In this document: positions 26,080-34,091 of the stretch, piece after piece
How positions within the stretch are numbered: position 1 is the first letter of the stretch
Layout of the letters: the number at the start of each line of letters is the position of its first letter
From: Betaproteobacteria bacterium
Lineage (GTDB): Bacteria; Pseudomonadota; Gammaproteobacteria; Burkholderiales; Burkholderiaceae_C
DNA: 36,474 bases
Direction: 5' to 3'
Assembly (NCBI GenBank): GCA_025358155.1
Contig: JANYKR010000233.1
Span: 1 to 36,474, forward strand
Translations under genes and position numbers: made by a program
The notes under the pieces: model-generated
What the model saw: the letters and a program-made list of their open reading frames with translations, nothing else
Database searches by the model: none
What the model was told of the DNA's origin: nothing

Positions 26080-27372
26080 GTGAGCCCGGCCCCGAAATCG
26101 ACCCTGCGCTTTGCAGAGAAGCGCGAGCTGATCCTCGACGGCGCGGCGCGGCTGTTCAACCGGCGAGGCATCAAGGCCGGCACGCTGGCCGAGGTGGCGC
26201 AAAGCGTGAACCTGGCCACCAACAGCCTGACCTACTACTACCGCAAGAAAGAAGACCTGGTCTGCGCCTGCCTGGAGCGCAGCATCGCCGCCCTGGCACA
26301 GGTGATTGCCACCGCCGCGCTGCACACCGGCCTGGCCCAGCGGGTGTGCGCGTTGTTCGGCGGATTTGCGGTGTTGATGGCCGACGTGGCCGAGCGCCGG
26401 AGCGCCGAGCTGATTTTTTTCAGCGACATGCGGGCGCTGCCGCAGCCCCAGGCGGCACCGGTGTTTGATGCCTATGTCGAGATGTTCCGCCAGCTGCGCC
26501 GGCTGCTGCGGCAGGGGTCGGCTGTGCCTGGCGTGGAGGGCCGCCGCGCACTCAACGCCCGCACCCACCTGGTGCTGAGCCAGCTGCTGTGGCTGCGGGC
26601 CTGGTTGACCCGCTATGAGCCCAGCGACTACCCCCGGGTGGCCGCAGCGCTGAGCGACATCCTGCTGCACGGCCTGGCCGCGCCGGGGCAGGTTTGGGAC
26701 ATCACGAACCTGGCTTCGTCCGTACCACCCGCAGTGGCCGACCCCGGCGGCATGGACGCGCTGCGCGATGCCTACCTGCGCACTGCCACCCGGCTGATCA
26801 ACGACCACGGCGTGGGCGGTGCGTCGGTCGAGCGCATTGCTGCGACGCTGGCCCTGACCAAGGGCTCGTTCTATCACCACCACGACACCAAACACGAGCT
26901 GATCGACGACTGCTTCGAGCGCAGCTTTGCACTGATCCGCAGCCTGCAGCTGCAGGCGCTGGCGGGCCCGGGTAACGGCTGGCAGCGGCTGCTGGCGGCC
27001 ACTGTGCCGCTGGTTCAGGCGCAGGTTCAGGCGCAGGGGCAGGGGCAGGGGCCCGACGCGCCGGCAGAGAGCGCCAGCCCGCCGGGCCCGCTGTTGCGCC
27101 TGACCGCATGGACCGAGTTGCCGGGCGCCCAGCGCTGGCAAAAGTTCAGCAGCATGAACCGGCTCGGCGAGCGCTATGCAGCCATGATCGCCAGCGGCAT
27201 GATCGACGGCTCGGTCCGGCTGGTCGATCCGGCGGTGGCCGCCCAGCTGGTCTGTGGCATGGTCAATGCGCTGGCCGAAATCGAGCACTGGGTGCCTGGC
27301 GACGGTGAGCAGGCGCTGGCCTTGCTGTTTGCCCGGCCGCTGTTGCTGGGCTTGCTGGCGCCGCCGGGCTGA
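26080..27372 (+). CDS. Transcriptional regulator with two TetR DNA-binding domains
   Basis: A 430-residue protein made of two TetR-like units in tandem. Unit 1: helix-turn-helix at about 15-62 (REL ILDGAARLF..., TLAEVAQSVNLATNSLTYYYRKKEDLV) followed by a helical ligand domain to about 205. Unit 2: a second HTH at about 229-276 (YLRTATRLINDHG, ASVERIAATLALTKGSFYHHH) and another ligand domain to the end. A Gln/Gly-rich insertion (VQAQVQAQGQGQG, coded by 12-bp and 6-bp repeats at 27013-27050) interrupts the second unit. GTG 26080 has GAAGG nine bases upstream. Ordinary TetR proteins have one HTH and dimerise; here one chain may act as a pseudo-dimer or bind two sites. Its target may be the 24090-24115 palindrome (inference). 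Confidence 0.88.
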   Translation: MSPAPKSTLRFAEKRELILDGAARLFNRRGIKAGTLAEVAQSVNLATNSLTYYYRKKEDLVCACLERSIAALAQVIATAALHTGLAQRVCALFGGFAVLMADVAERRSAELIFFSDMRALPQPQAAPVFDAYVEMFRQLRRLLRQGSAVPGVEGRRALNARTHLVLSQLLWLRAWLTRYEPSDYPRVAAALSDILLHGLAAPGQVWDITNLASSVPPAVADPGGMDALRDAYLRTATRLINDHGVGGASVERIAATLALTKGSFYHHHDTKHELIDDCFERSFALIRSLQLQALAGPGNGWQRLLAATVPLVQAQVQAQGQGQGPDAPAESASPPGPLLRLTAWTELPGAQRWQKFSSMNRLGERYAAMIASGMIDGSVRLVDPAVAAQLVCGMVNALAEIEHWVPGDGEQALALLFARPLLLGLLAPPG

Positions 27373-27408
27373 AACTGTCCAAGCCCTTGTTCAATGCCCC
27401 GAACCGCT

Positions 27409-27470
27409 GTACCGAGACGTCACACCGAAACGCCACACCGAAACGCCGTACCGAAACGCCACACCGACAA
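27409..27470. repeat. 13-bp tandem repeats upstream of the kinase gene
   Basis: Four full 13-bp units and one partial: GTACCGAGACGTC, ACACCGAAACGCC, ACACCGAAACGCC, GTACCGAAACGCC, ACACCGACAA. They fill the gap after the TetR gene and stop 17 bases before the ATG of the kinase gene, just ahead of its ribosome site TTGGAG (27475-27480). A separate 12-bp repeat (GCCGCCCAACCC, three units, 27503-27538) follows inside the coding region. Confidence 0.85.
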
Positions 27471-27487
27471 TTTTTTGGAGACCCGCC

Positions 27488-28636
27488 ATGAGCGATCGAC
27501 CTGCCGCCCAAACCGCCGCCCAACCCGCCGCCCAACCCGCCACACCAGCGACTGCCAATTTTGACAACTTCACCGGCACCCGCCCGGTCTCGGCCCAGCA
27601 CGCCTTCGACGAGGCGGCGCTCAGCGCCTACCTGCATGCCCACATGCCGGCGTTGGCGGCGGGGCCGCTTGAGTTCGAGCAGTTCAAGGGCGGGCAATCC
27701 AACCCGACCTTCCGGCTGACGGCCGCTGACGGCCAGCGCTACGTGCTGCGGCGCAAGCCGCCGGGCGTGTTGCTGCAGTCGGCCCATGCGGTGGACCGCG
27801 AGTTTCGCGTCATCAGCGCGCTGCACGGCAGCGAGGTGCCGGTGGCCCGCGCCCATGTGCTGTGCGAGGACCCGGCGGTGATCGGCACCTCGTTTTACGT
27901 GATGGACTGCATCGAGGGCCGGGTGCTGTGGGACCCGACCCTGCCCGGCATGACGCCGGCCGAGCGCGACGCCCTCTACGACGAGCTCAACCGCGTGATC
28001 GCCGCGCTGCACCGGGTCGACCCGTCGGCTGTGGGGCTGGACGGCTTCGGCAAGGTGGGCGGCTATCTGGAGCGCCAGGTCAAGCGCTGGATCGGCCAGT
28101 ATCGGGCCGCCGAGACCGAGCAGATCGCCGCTGTCGAGGCGCTGATCGATTGGCTGCCGCGCCACCTGCCGGCAGAAGGGCCGACCCGCATCGTGCACGG
28201 CGACTACCGGCTCGACAACGTGATGTTCCACCCCACCGAGCCGCGCATCCTGGCGGTGCTGGACTGGGAACTGTCCACGCTGGGCGACCCGATGGTGGAC
28301 TTTGCCTACCACTGCATGACCTGGCACATGCACAACGGGCCCACCGCACGCGGCCTGGCCGGCGCGGATCTGGCCGAGCTCGGCATCCCGGACGAGGCGG
28401 CCTACCTGCAAACCTATCTGAGCCGTACCGCCCAGGGCGACCGCCAGATCAGTGCCGACGAATGGGGCTACTACCTGGTGTTCAACATGTTCCGGCTGGC
28501 CGGCATCCTGCAGGGCATCATGGCCCGCGCGCTGCAAGGCAATGCGTCGAGCCCGCAGGCGCTGGAGGCCGGGCGCCGGGCGCGGCCGCTGGCCGAGCAG
28601 GCCTGGGCATTAGCGCAAACGCTGTACCGGGGCTGA
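27488..28636 (+). CDS. APH-fold kinase of the ACAD10/ACAD11-LvaA group
   Basis: A 382-residue phosphotransferase with the aminoglycoside phosphotransferase fold. FKGGQSNPTF (67-76) is the phosphate loop, and YVLRRKPPG holds the ATP-binding Lys. HGDYRLDN (237-244) is the catalytic loop, and VLDWELSTLGDP (about 257-268) is the metal-binding Asp. RRKPPG, HAVDREFRV and DWELSTLGDPMVDFAY are typical of the acyl-CoA-dehydrogenase-associated subgroup (N-terminal domain of ACAD10/11; LvaA of Pseudomonas). Known members phosphorylate 4-hydroxyacyl-CoAs for their breakdown, so this is not an antibiotic resistance gene. No fused or adjacent acyl-CoA dehydrogenase is in the window. The first 25 residues carry an AAQP repeat. 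TTGGAG precedes ATG 27488. Confidence 0.9.
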   Translation: MSDRPAAQTAAQPAAQPATPATANFDNFTGTRPVSAQHAFDEAALSAYLHAHMPALAAGPLEFEQFKGGQSNPTFRLTAADGQRYVLRRKPPGVLLQSAHAVDREFRVISALHGSEVPVARAHVLCEDPAVIGTSFYVMDCIEGRVLWDPTLPGMTPAERDALYDELNRVIAALHRVDPSAVGLDGFGKVGGYLERQVKRWIGQYRAAETEQIAAVEALIDWLPRHLPAEGPTRIVHGDYRLDNVMFHPTEPRILAVLDWELSTLGDPMVDFAYHCMTWHMHNGPTARGLAGADLAELGIPDEAAYLQTYLSRTAQGDRQISADEWGYYLVFNMFRLAGILQGIMARALQGNASSPQALEAGRRARPLAEQAWALAQTLYRG

Positions 28637-28721
28637 TCGAGGTGCGGGTAACGGCGGAGCCGGCGCCGCGCTGAGCGGCGAGCGGGGCACCGCTAGCCGG
28701 CCCAGGCTGGCCGTTTCGGGC

Positions 28722-29789
28722 TCAGCGCCCGGTGGTCCGACCGGAGGGGCGGCCGGGGGTCCGGCTGTCGGGTCGGCCCTGGTTCTGGCCGGCTGGGCGG
28801 GCTCCGGTGCGTGCGTCCGGGCTGGCGCCAGCGCCTGCCGGGCGCTTGTCGGGTCGGGCTGGGCGCTGGCCGCCGCGCCCCTCATGGCCTTCGGGTCGGG
28901 GTCCGTCGCGTGGCTCACGCGGGCCGCCCTCCGCGCCCCCGACGCTGCCGCCCGCATTCGCTCCGCCGCGCCGGTCGCTGGGCGGGCCGCGCCGCCCGTC
29001 CGCCTGCCAGGGCGGAGGCGGCGGTGCCTCGGAGGCTTCGCGCCGGGCCTGGGCCAGCAGCGGCTCCAAGGTCTCGGCCGTCAGGCCTTTCAGGGCGCAA
29101 AAATTGGCGGCGGTCAGGGTGGTGCGCTCAAAGTCGCGCAGCAGCGCCAGCCGGGTCTGGCGCGCTTGCTGCAATTCGGCCTGCTGCGCCTGCTGTTGCG
29201 CCTGATGCTGCGCCTGGGCCTGTTGATCGCGCTCGCGGGTCATCTGGCGGCGCCGGGTCAGCTCTTCTCGCGCGAGCTGGCGGTGCTCTTCGCTCAAGTC
29301 ACCCGCCGGCTGGCCATCGAGGTCGAACCGCTGGCTGGCCTTGCCCAAGGCGATCAGGTAGCCGGTGCTGCCGGTGTAGCGCCTGAAAAAAGCCGACAGT
29401 GCGCCCTTGCTGAACACACCGGGCGCACGCTGGGCGATGTCGGCCTGGATGCGCAGCTTCAAGGGTTTGGGTTGGCCGCCAAAAAGCGCCGGGAAATGCT
29501 GCTTGAGCAACTCGGCGCAGGCGCCCGGGCTCATCTCGCGGGCAGCTTTGCGGGCCGGGTCGGTCGCAGTGCCGGGCGTCGCGCCCTCGCTGGTGGCCGT
29601 GGCAGGCGCGGTGGCGGGCTCGGTGGCGGCTTCGGTGTCCGCACCGGCGGCCGTACTTGCCTCTGGCGCTGCGTCCAGGCCAGCGGCTGGGCGCGGGTCG
29701 GGCTCGGCGGGCGCTGGAGCGCTTTGCAAGTCAGCGGCAGGCCCGCCCAGGTCGGCGGGAGAAATCGGCAAATCGGGGATGTCGGACAT
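28722..29789 (-). CDS. proQ: ProQ/FinO-domain RNA chaperone
   Basis: A 355-residue protein with a central ProQ/FinO RNA-binding domain at about 88-170 (CAELLKQHFPALFGGQPKPLKLRIQADIAQR, FSKGALSAFFRRYTGSTGYL). Such proteins bind structured 3' ends of mRNAs and sRNAs. Flanking it are an Ala/Thr/Pro/Glu-rich disordered N-terminus (1-85), a Gln-rich probable coiled coil (about 180-210), a short region ERTTLTAANFCALKGLTAETLEPLLAQA, and a long C-terminal tail rich in Arg, Gly and Pro (from about 260). That tail likely adds nonspecific RNA binding. E. coli ProQ has 232 residues, so this is an enlarged form. It converges with the kinase gene; no clear terminator lies in the 85-base gap. Confidence 0.88.
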   Translation of the reverse strand: MSDIPDLPISPADLGGPAADLQSAPAPAEPDPRPAAGLDAAPEASTAAGADTEAATEPATAPATATSEGATPGTATDPARKAAREMSPGACAELLKQHFPALFGGQPKPLKLRIQADIAQRAPGVFSKGALSAFFRRYTGSTGYLIALGKASQRFDLDGQPAGDLSEEHRQLAREELTRRRQMTRERDQQAQAQHQAQQQAQQAELQQARQTRLALLRDFERTTLTAANFCALKGLTAETLEPLLAQARREASEAPPPPPWQADGRRGPPSDRRGGANAGGSVGGAEGGPREPRDGPRPEGHEGRGGQRPARPDKRPAGAGASPDARTGARPAGQNQGRPDSRTPGRPSGRTTGR

Positions 29790-29931
29790 GGCAGGAGGCG
29801 CTGAGCGGCGGGACAGAACAGTCGGACATTGTCGCTGCTGAGTGGTGCCGCGTCGGCGCTGGGTCGGCCCGCTTGCCGCCCACGCTGCCGGGCTGCAGCA
29901 GCCACTGCGGGTTTGTCAGGGTTCAATTGAC

Positions 29932-29978
29932 TTGCGTCAGCATGGCCTGTGCTTCTATGATTGACCGACCGGTTGGTC
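29932..29978 (+). promoter_or_regulatory. paa promoter with TetR-type (probable PaaR) operator
   Basis: TTGCGT (29932-29937) and TATGAT (29956-29961) form a sigma70-type promoter with an 18-base spacer. The near-perfect palindrome GACCGACCGGTTGGTC (29963-29978) lies over the expected start site. This is the form of PaaR operators described for Burkholderiales phenylacetate genes; phenylacetyl-CoA is the known inducer of such repressors. It lies 51 bases upstream of paaI. A TetR gene closes the operon. The binding protein itself is inferred. Confidence 0.72.
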
Positions 29979-30029
29979 GAAAGTGTTTTGCTCACCAATT
30001 GACGCCTCCCAGCCCCTGAAAGTGCGCCC

Positions 30030-30470
30030 ATGACCGAAGCCAACCCCCAGCAAGTCGCCGAGCGCGTGCGCGACGGCATGCTGGCCGACGACCACGCCAC
30101 CCGGATGCTGGGCATGCAGGTGGTTGAGGTCGGGCCGGGCCGGGCAGTGATTCGCATGACAGTGCGCCAGGACATGCTCAACGGCCACGCCATCTGCCAT
30201 GGCGGCCTGATCGCCACGCTGGCCGATTCGACCTTTGCCTTTGCCTGCAATTCCTACAACGAGCTGAGCGTGGCGTCTGGTTTTTCTATCGATCTGCTGG
30301 CACCGGGCCGGCTGGGCGATGTGCTGACCGCCACCTGCCTTGAGGTGGCCAAAGGCGGCCGCACCGGCCTGTACGACAGCGAGGTGTGCAACCAGCGGGG
30401 TGAGCGCATTGCGCTGTTTCGTGGTCGGTCGTACACCGCACGCGGCAAGCCGGTGGTGCTGCTCGACTGA
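30030..30470 (+). CDS. paaI: Hydroxyphenylacetyl-CoA thioesterase PaaI
   Basis: A 146-residue hotdog-fold thioesterase that rescues CoA from dead-end phenylacetate-pathway intermediates. The fold motif LNGHAICHGGLIATLADSTFAFACN contains the family Asn/His and the catalytic Asp (LAD), and the final strands RGERIALFRGRSYT are typical of PaaI. It is the first gene after the PaaR-like operator. The ATG at 30030 has a weak ribosome site. paaK follows after 75 bases. Confidence 0.95.
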   Translation: MTEANPQQVAERVRDGMLADDHATRMLGMQVVEVGPGRAVIRMTVRQDMLNGHAICHGGLIATLADSTFAFACNSYNELSVASGFSIDLLAPGRLGDVLTATCLEVAKGGRTGLYDSEVCNQRGERIALFRGRSYTARGKPVVLLD

Positions 30471-30545
30471 GGCCGCCGCGCTGTCCGCCCTGCTTGCACC
30501 CCTGCCTTTTCGATTCAGTTGCCGCCACCCTCCCGGAGAACCCCG

Positions 30546-31853
30546 ATGCCTCAGCGCCAACCCGCCCCCGGCGAGCTTGACCCTATCGAGACCGCGAGCC
30601 GCGACGAGATCAGCGCACTGCAGTTGCAGCGATTGCGCCAGACCTTGCAACACGCCTACGACAAGGTGCCGCACTACCGCGCCGCGTTTGATGCCGCCGG
30701 CGTGCATCCGGGCGATTGCAAGACCCTGGCGGACCTGGCCCGGTTTCCGTTCACGACCAAGAACGACTTGCGCGACAACTACCCGTTTGGCCTGTTTGCC
30801 GTGCCGCGGGCGCAGGTATCGCGCATCCACGCCTCGTCCGGCACCACCGGCAAGCCGACGGTGGTGGGCTACACCGCCCGCGACATCAGCACCTGGGCCG
30901 ACCTGGGTGCCCGCAGCATCCGCGCCGCCGGTGGCCGGCCCGGTGACATGGTGCATGTGGCCTACGGCTACGGCCTGTTCACCGGCGGCCTGGGCGCGCA
31001 CTACGGCGCCGAGCGCCTGGGCTGCACGGTGGTGCCGATGTCGGGTGGCCAGACCGAGAAGCAGGTGCAGCTGATCACCGACTTCAAGCCCGACATCATC
31101 ATGGTCACGCCCAGCTACATGCAGGTGATCATCGAGGAGTTCCGGCGCCAGGGGCTGGACCCGAAAGCGATGTCGATTGCCATCGGCATCTTTGGTGCCG
31201 AGCCCTGGACCGAGGCGATGCGCCGTGACATCGAGGCCGCTGCCTCAATTGATGCGGTCGACATCTACGGCCTGTCCGAGGTGATGGGCCCGGGCGTGGC
31301 CTGCGAGTGCATCGAGAGCAAGGACGGCCCGGTGATCTGGGAGGACCATTTCTACCCCGAAATCGTCGACCCCGAAACGGGCGCGGTGCTGCCCGACGGC
31401 AGCGAGGGCGAGCTGGTCTTCACCTCGCTCAGCAAGGAGGCGCTGCCGATCATCCGCTACCGCACCCGCGACCTGACCCGGCTGCTGGCGCCCACCTCAA
31501 GGGCTTTCCGGCGCATGGGCAAGATTGTCGGCCGCTCGGACGACATGCTGATCATCCGGGGCGTCAACCTGTTCCCGACCCAGATCGAGGAGATCGTGCT
31601 GCAGCACGGCCAGTTGTCGGGCCAGTACCAGCTGGTGGTCACCCGCAACGGTCAGCTCGACCGGCTCAAGGTGCGTTGCGAGCTGGCGCCGCAGCATGCC
31701 CATGCCGACGTGGCCGAGATCGCCCACACGCTGGAGCACCGCATCAAGACGCTGTGCGGCGTTACGGCCCGGGTGGACGTTTGTGCACCCGACGCTCTCG
31801 AGCGCAGCCTGACCGGCAAGGCGCGCCGCGTGATCGACCAGCGCACGCTCTGA
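30546..31853 (+). CDS. paaK: Phenylacetate-CoA ligase
   Basis: A 435-residue AMP-forming ligase that activates phenylacetate to phenylacetyl-CoA, the committed first step of the pathway. The P-loop is SSGTTGKPT (97-105). Other family motifs are [53 protein letters not shown] with the hinge, and the C-terminal [13 protein letters not shown] with the catalytic Lys. GGAG lies eight bases before ATG 30546. Length is normal for PaaK. It is followed by a repeat-filled gap before paaA. Confidence 0.97.
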   Translation: MPQRQPAPGELDPIETASRDEISALQLQRLRQTLQHAYDKVPHYRAAFDAAGVHPGDCKTLADLARFPFTTKNDLRDNYPFGLFAVPRAQVSRIHASSGTTGKPTVVGYTARDISTWADLGARSIRAAGGRPGDMVHVAYGYGLFTGGLGAHYGAERLGCTVVPMSGGQTEKQVQLITDFKPDIIMVTPSYMQVIIEEFRRQGLDPKAMSIAIGIFGAEPWTEAMRRDIEAAASIDAVDIYGLSEVMGPGVACECIESKDGPVIWEDHFYPEIVDPETGAVLPDGSEGELVFTSLSKEALPIIRYRTRDLTRLLAPTSRAFRRMGKIVGRSDDMLIIRGVNLFPTQIEEIVLQHGQLSGQYQLVVTRNGQLDRLKVRCELAPQHAHADVAEIAHTLEHRIKTLCGVTARVDVCAPDALERSLTGKARRVIDQRTL

Positions 31854-31859
31854 GGCCCA

Positions 31860-31932
31860 CGCCCGACCTCACCCGACCTCACCCGACGCCACCCGACCTC
31901 ACCCCTTCATTTCGCCAAACAATTCGCCAAAC
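31860..31932. repeat. 10-bp and 12-bp tandem repeats between paaK and paaA
   Basis: Four 10-bp units close to CACCCGACCT occupy 31860-31899 (CGCCCGACCT, CACCCGACCT, CACCCGACGC, CACCCGACCT). They are followed by two 12-bp units ATTTCGCCAAAC and AATTCGCCAAAC at 31909-31932. The second pair stops ten bases before the paaA ATG. They fill the paaK-paaA gap almost completely. Confidence 0.82.
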
Positions 31933-31942
31933 GAAAGACCGC

Positions 31943-32968
31943 ATGTACACACAATCAATGGACACGATGGGCAAGGACGGCAGCCCTGACGCCGACAGCC
32001 GGCCCAAGGCCGTCCGGTCGACCGAAGAAATGCTGTTGCAGCAGCGCTTTGATGCCCGCATCGACGACGGTGACTTCATCGAGGCCAAGGACTGGATGCC
32101 CGAGAATTACCGCAAGACCCTGACGCGGCAGATCAGCCAGCATGCGCACAGCGAGATCGTCGGCATGCTGCCCGAGGGCAACTGGATCAGCCGGGCACCC
32201 ACGCTCAAGCGCAAGGCGATCCTGCTGGCCAAGGTGCAGGACGAGGGCGGCCACGGCCTCTACCTCTACGCCGCCGCCGAAACACTGGGCCAGAGCCGCG
32301 ACCAGTTGCTCGACGCGCTGCACACTGGCCGCGCCAAGTACAGCTCGATCTTCAACTACCCCACGCTGTCCTGGGCCGACATCGGCGTGATCGGCTGGCT
32401 GGTGGACGGCGCGGCGATCATGAACCAGGTGCCGATCTGCCGCTGCTCTTATGCCCCGTATGCCCGGGCGATGGTGCGCATCTGCCGCGAAGAGAGCTTT
32501 CACCAGCGCCAGGGCTACGACGCGCTGCTGACGATGATGCGGGGCACCGAGGCCCAAAAGGCGATGGTGCAGGATGCGGTCAACCGCTGGTGGTGGCCGT
32601 CGATCCAGATGTTCGGCCCGCCCGACGACCAGAGCCCCAACTCGGCGCAGAGCATGCGCTGGGGCATCAAGCGCATCAGCAACGACGAGTTGCGTGCCAA
32701 GTTCATCGACGCCACGGTCGACCAGGCCAGGGTGCTGGGCGTGACCCTGCCCGACCCCGAGCTGAAGTGGAACGAGGCGCGGGGCCACCATGACCATGGC
32801 CCGATCGACTGGTCGGAGTTCTGGCGCGTGGTGGGCGGCGACGGCCCGATGAACCACGAGCGACTGGCGGCACGTGTCAAAGCCTGGGACGACGGCGCCT
32901 GGGTGCGCGAGGCGGCCTCGGTGCACGCCCGCAAGCAGACCGCGCCCGCGGCCGCCGCCGCCGCCTGA
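31943..32968 (+). CDS. paaA: Phenylacetyl-CoA 1,2-epoxidase subunit A (diiron catalytic)
   Basis: A 341-residue catalytic subunit of the bacterial multicomponent monooxygenase that epoxidises the ring of phenylacetyl-CoA. The diiron centre motifs are [12 protein letters not shown] and [16 protein letters not shown], both of the E-x-x-H type. [15 protein letters not shown] is a strong PaaA signature. ATG 31943 (MYTQSMDTM) is used; ATG 31958 is an alternative, and both have only weak ribosome sites (GAAAG). The protein ends in an Ala-rich tail (TAPAAAAAA). It works with PaaC as a heterodimer, with PaaB, PaaD and PaaE. Confidence 0.97.
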   Translation: MYTQSMDTMGKDGSPDADSRPKAVRSTEEMLLQQRFDARIDDGDFIEAKDWMPENYRKTLTRQISQHAHSEIVGMLPEGNWISRAPTLKRKAILLAKVQDEGGHGLYLYAAAETLGQSRDQLLDALHTGRAKYSSIFNYPTLSWADIGVIGWLVDGAAIMNQVPICRCSYAPYARAMVRICREESFHQRQGYDALLTMMRGTEAQKAMVQDAVNRWWWPSIQMFGPPDDQSPNSAQSMRWGIKRISNDELRAKFIDATVDQARVLGVTLPDPELKWNEARGHHDHGPIDWSEFWRVVGGDGPMNHERLAARVKAWDDGAWVREAASVHARKQTAPAAAAAA

Positions 32969-32994
32969 TACCCCCCTCGATTTGGAGAACCCGC

Positions 32995-33306
32995 ATGACC
33001 GACAAAGCCACCGACCCGATCATCAGCAACGAATGGCCGCTCTGGGAGGTGTTTGTACGCACCAAGGCCGGCCTGGACCACAAGCACTGCGGCAGCCTGC
33101 ATGCCGCCGACCCCAAGCTTGCGATCCAGATGGCGCGTGATGTCTACACCCGGCGCCAGGAGGGCAGCAGCGTGTGGGTGGTGCGCTCGGACCAGATCGT
33201 GGCCAGCGACCCGGGCGACAAGGCCATGTACTTCGACCCGATGGAGGACAAGGTCTACCGCCATCCCACCTTCTACAAGCTGCCGACTGAAGTCGACCAC
33301 ATGTGA
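32995..33306 (+). CDS. paaB: Phenylacetyl-CoA 1,2-epoxidase subunit B
   Basis: A 103-residue PaaB subunit, a small structural or regulatory component that bridges the PaaAC complexes. NEWPLWEVFVRTKAGLDHKHCGSLHAAD and the WVVRSDQIVASDPGD region are diagnostic, and the length is normal. GGAG (TTTGGAG) precedes ATG 32995 by about eight bases. Its stop lies just ahead of paaC. Confidence 0.97.
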   Translation: MTDKATDPIISNEWPLWEVFVRTKAGLDHKHCGSLHAADPKLAIQMARDVYTRRQEGSSVWVVRSDQIVASDPGDKAMYFDPMEDKVYRHPTFYKLPTEVDHM

Positions 33307-33323
33307 GCGGGGAGCAGACGACC

Positions 33324-34091
33324 ATGCAAGCCTCGATCCAGCTCCAACCCGACCTCTCGACGCAGTACCTGCTGCGCCTGGGCGACACCTGCCTGATCCT
33401 GGGCCAGCGCTTGGGCGAATGGTGTGGCCACGCGCCGGTGCTTGAAGAAGACATCGCGCTGACCAACATGGCGCTCGACTTGGTGGGCCAGGCCCGCGCG
33501 GTGTTGACCCATGCCGGCCGCGCCGGTGGTTTTGATGAAGACCAGCTGGCGTTTCTGCGTGACGAGCGCGACTACCTGAACCCGACCCTGGTCGAGCTGC
33601 CGCGCGGCGACTTTGCCTTCACCGTGCTGCGCAACCTGATGGTCGCCACCTGGCTCAAGCAATGGTGGACCGCGCTGGCCACGTCCAGCGATGCCGAGCT
33701 GGCCGCTATCGCCGGCAAGGCGGTCAAGGAGGCGCGCTACCACCAGCAGCATGCCGCCGACTGGGTGGTGCGTCTGGGCGACGGCACCGCCGAATCGCGC
33801 AGCCGCTGCGAGGCCGCTTTGAGCAGCCTGTGGCGCTACACGCCCGAGCTGTTCGAGGACGACGCGGTCGATGCCACTGCCAGCGCCAGCGGCCAGGGCC
33901 CGGCGGCGTCCGACCTGCAGGCGCCCTGGCTGGCTGAGATGACCGAGATCCTGAGCGATGCCACGCTGGCTGTGCCCAAGCCCAGCGCTTTCCGCAGCAC
34001 CGGCAAAAGAGGCGTGCACAGCGAGCACATGGGCCGCATCCTGGCCGAATTGCAGCAGTTGCAGCGCACCTACCCCGGAGGCTCGTGGTGA
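33324..34091 (+). CDS. paaC: Phenylacetyl-CoA 1,2-epoxidase subunit C
   Basis: A 255-residue ferritin-like helical partner of PaaA. It keeps the fold (DTCLILGQRLGEWCGHAPVLEEDIALTN, LDLVGQARAVLTHAG, KEARYHQQHAADWVVRLGDG) but in this family does not carry the functional diiron site. ATG 33324 has GGGGAG nine bases upstream. A GTG at 33303 overlapping the paaB stop (GTGA) would add seven residues. A low-complexity loop (ATASASGQGPAAS) sits near residue 200. paaD overlaps its stop. Confidence 0.95.
   Translation: MQASIQLQPDLSTQYLLRLGDTCLILGQRLGEWCGHAPVLEEDIALTNMALDLVGQARAVLTHAGRAGGFDEDQLAFLRDERDYLNPTLVELPRGDFAFTVLRNLMVATWLKQWWTALATSSDAELAAIAGKAVKEARYHQQHAADWVVRLGDGTAESRSRCEAALSSLWRYTPELFEDDAVDATASASGQGPAASDLQAPWLAEMTEILSDATLAVPKPSAFRSTGKRGVHSEHMGRILAELQQLQRTYPGGSW

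Noticed and set aside
27488-28636. Aminoglycoside resistance phosphotransferase
   Set aside because: The fold is shared, but RRKPPG, HAVDREFRV and DWELSTLGDP place it in the acyl-CoA-dehydrogenase-associated kinase group.
28637-28721. Intrinsic terminator between the kinase gene and proQ
   Set aside because: Only short imperfect GC stems are seen and there is no T-run on either strand.
29927-29940. TTGACTTGCGTCAG as an FNR box for the paa operon
   Set aside because: It differs from TTGAT-N4-ATCAA at three positions and its centre is about -34 from the predicted start, not a usual activator position.
31307-31942. Long in-frame N-terminal extension of paaA into paaK
   Set aside because: The normal PaaA length starts at 31943; the upstream frame overlaps paaK and crosses the tandem repeats.
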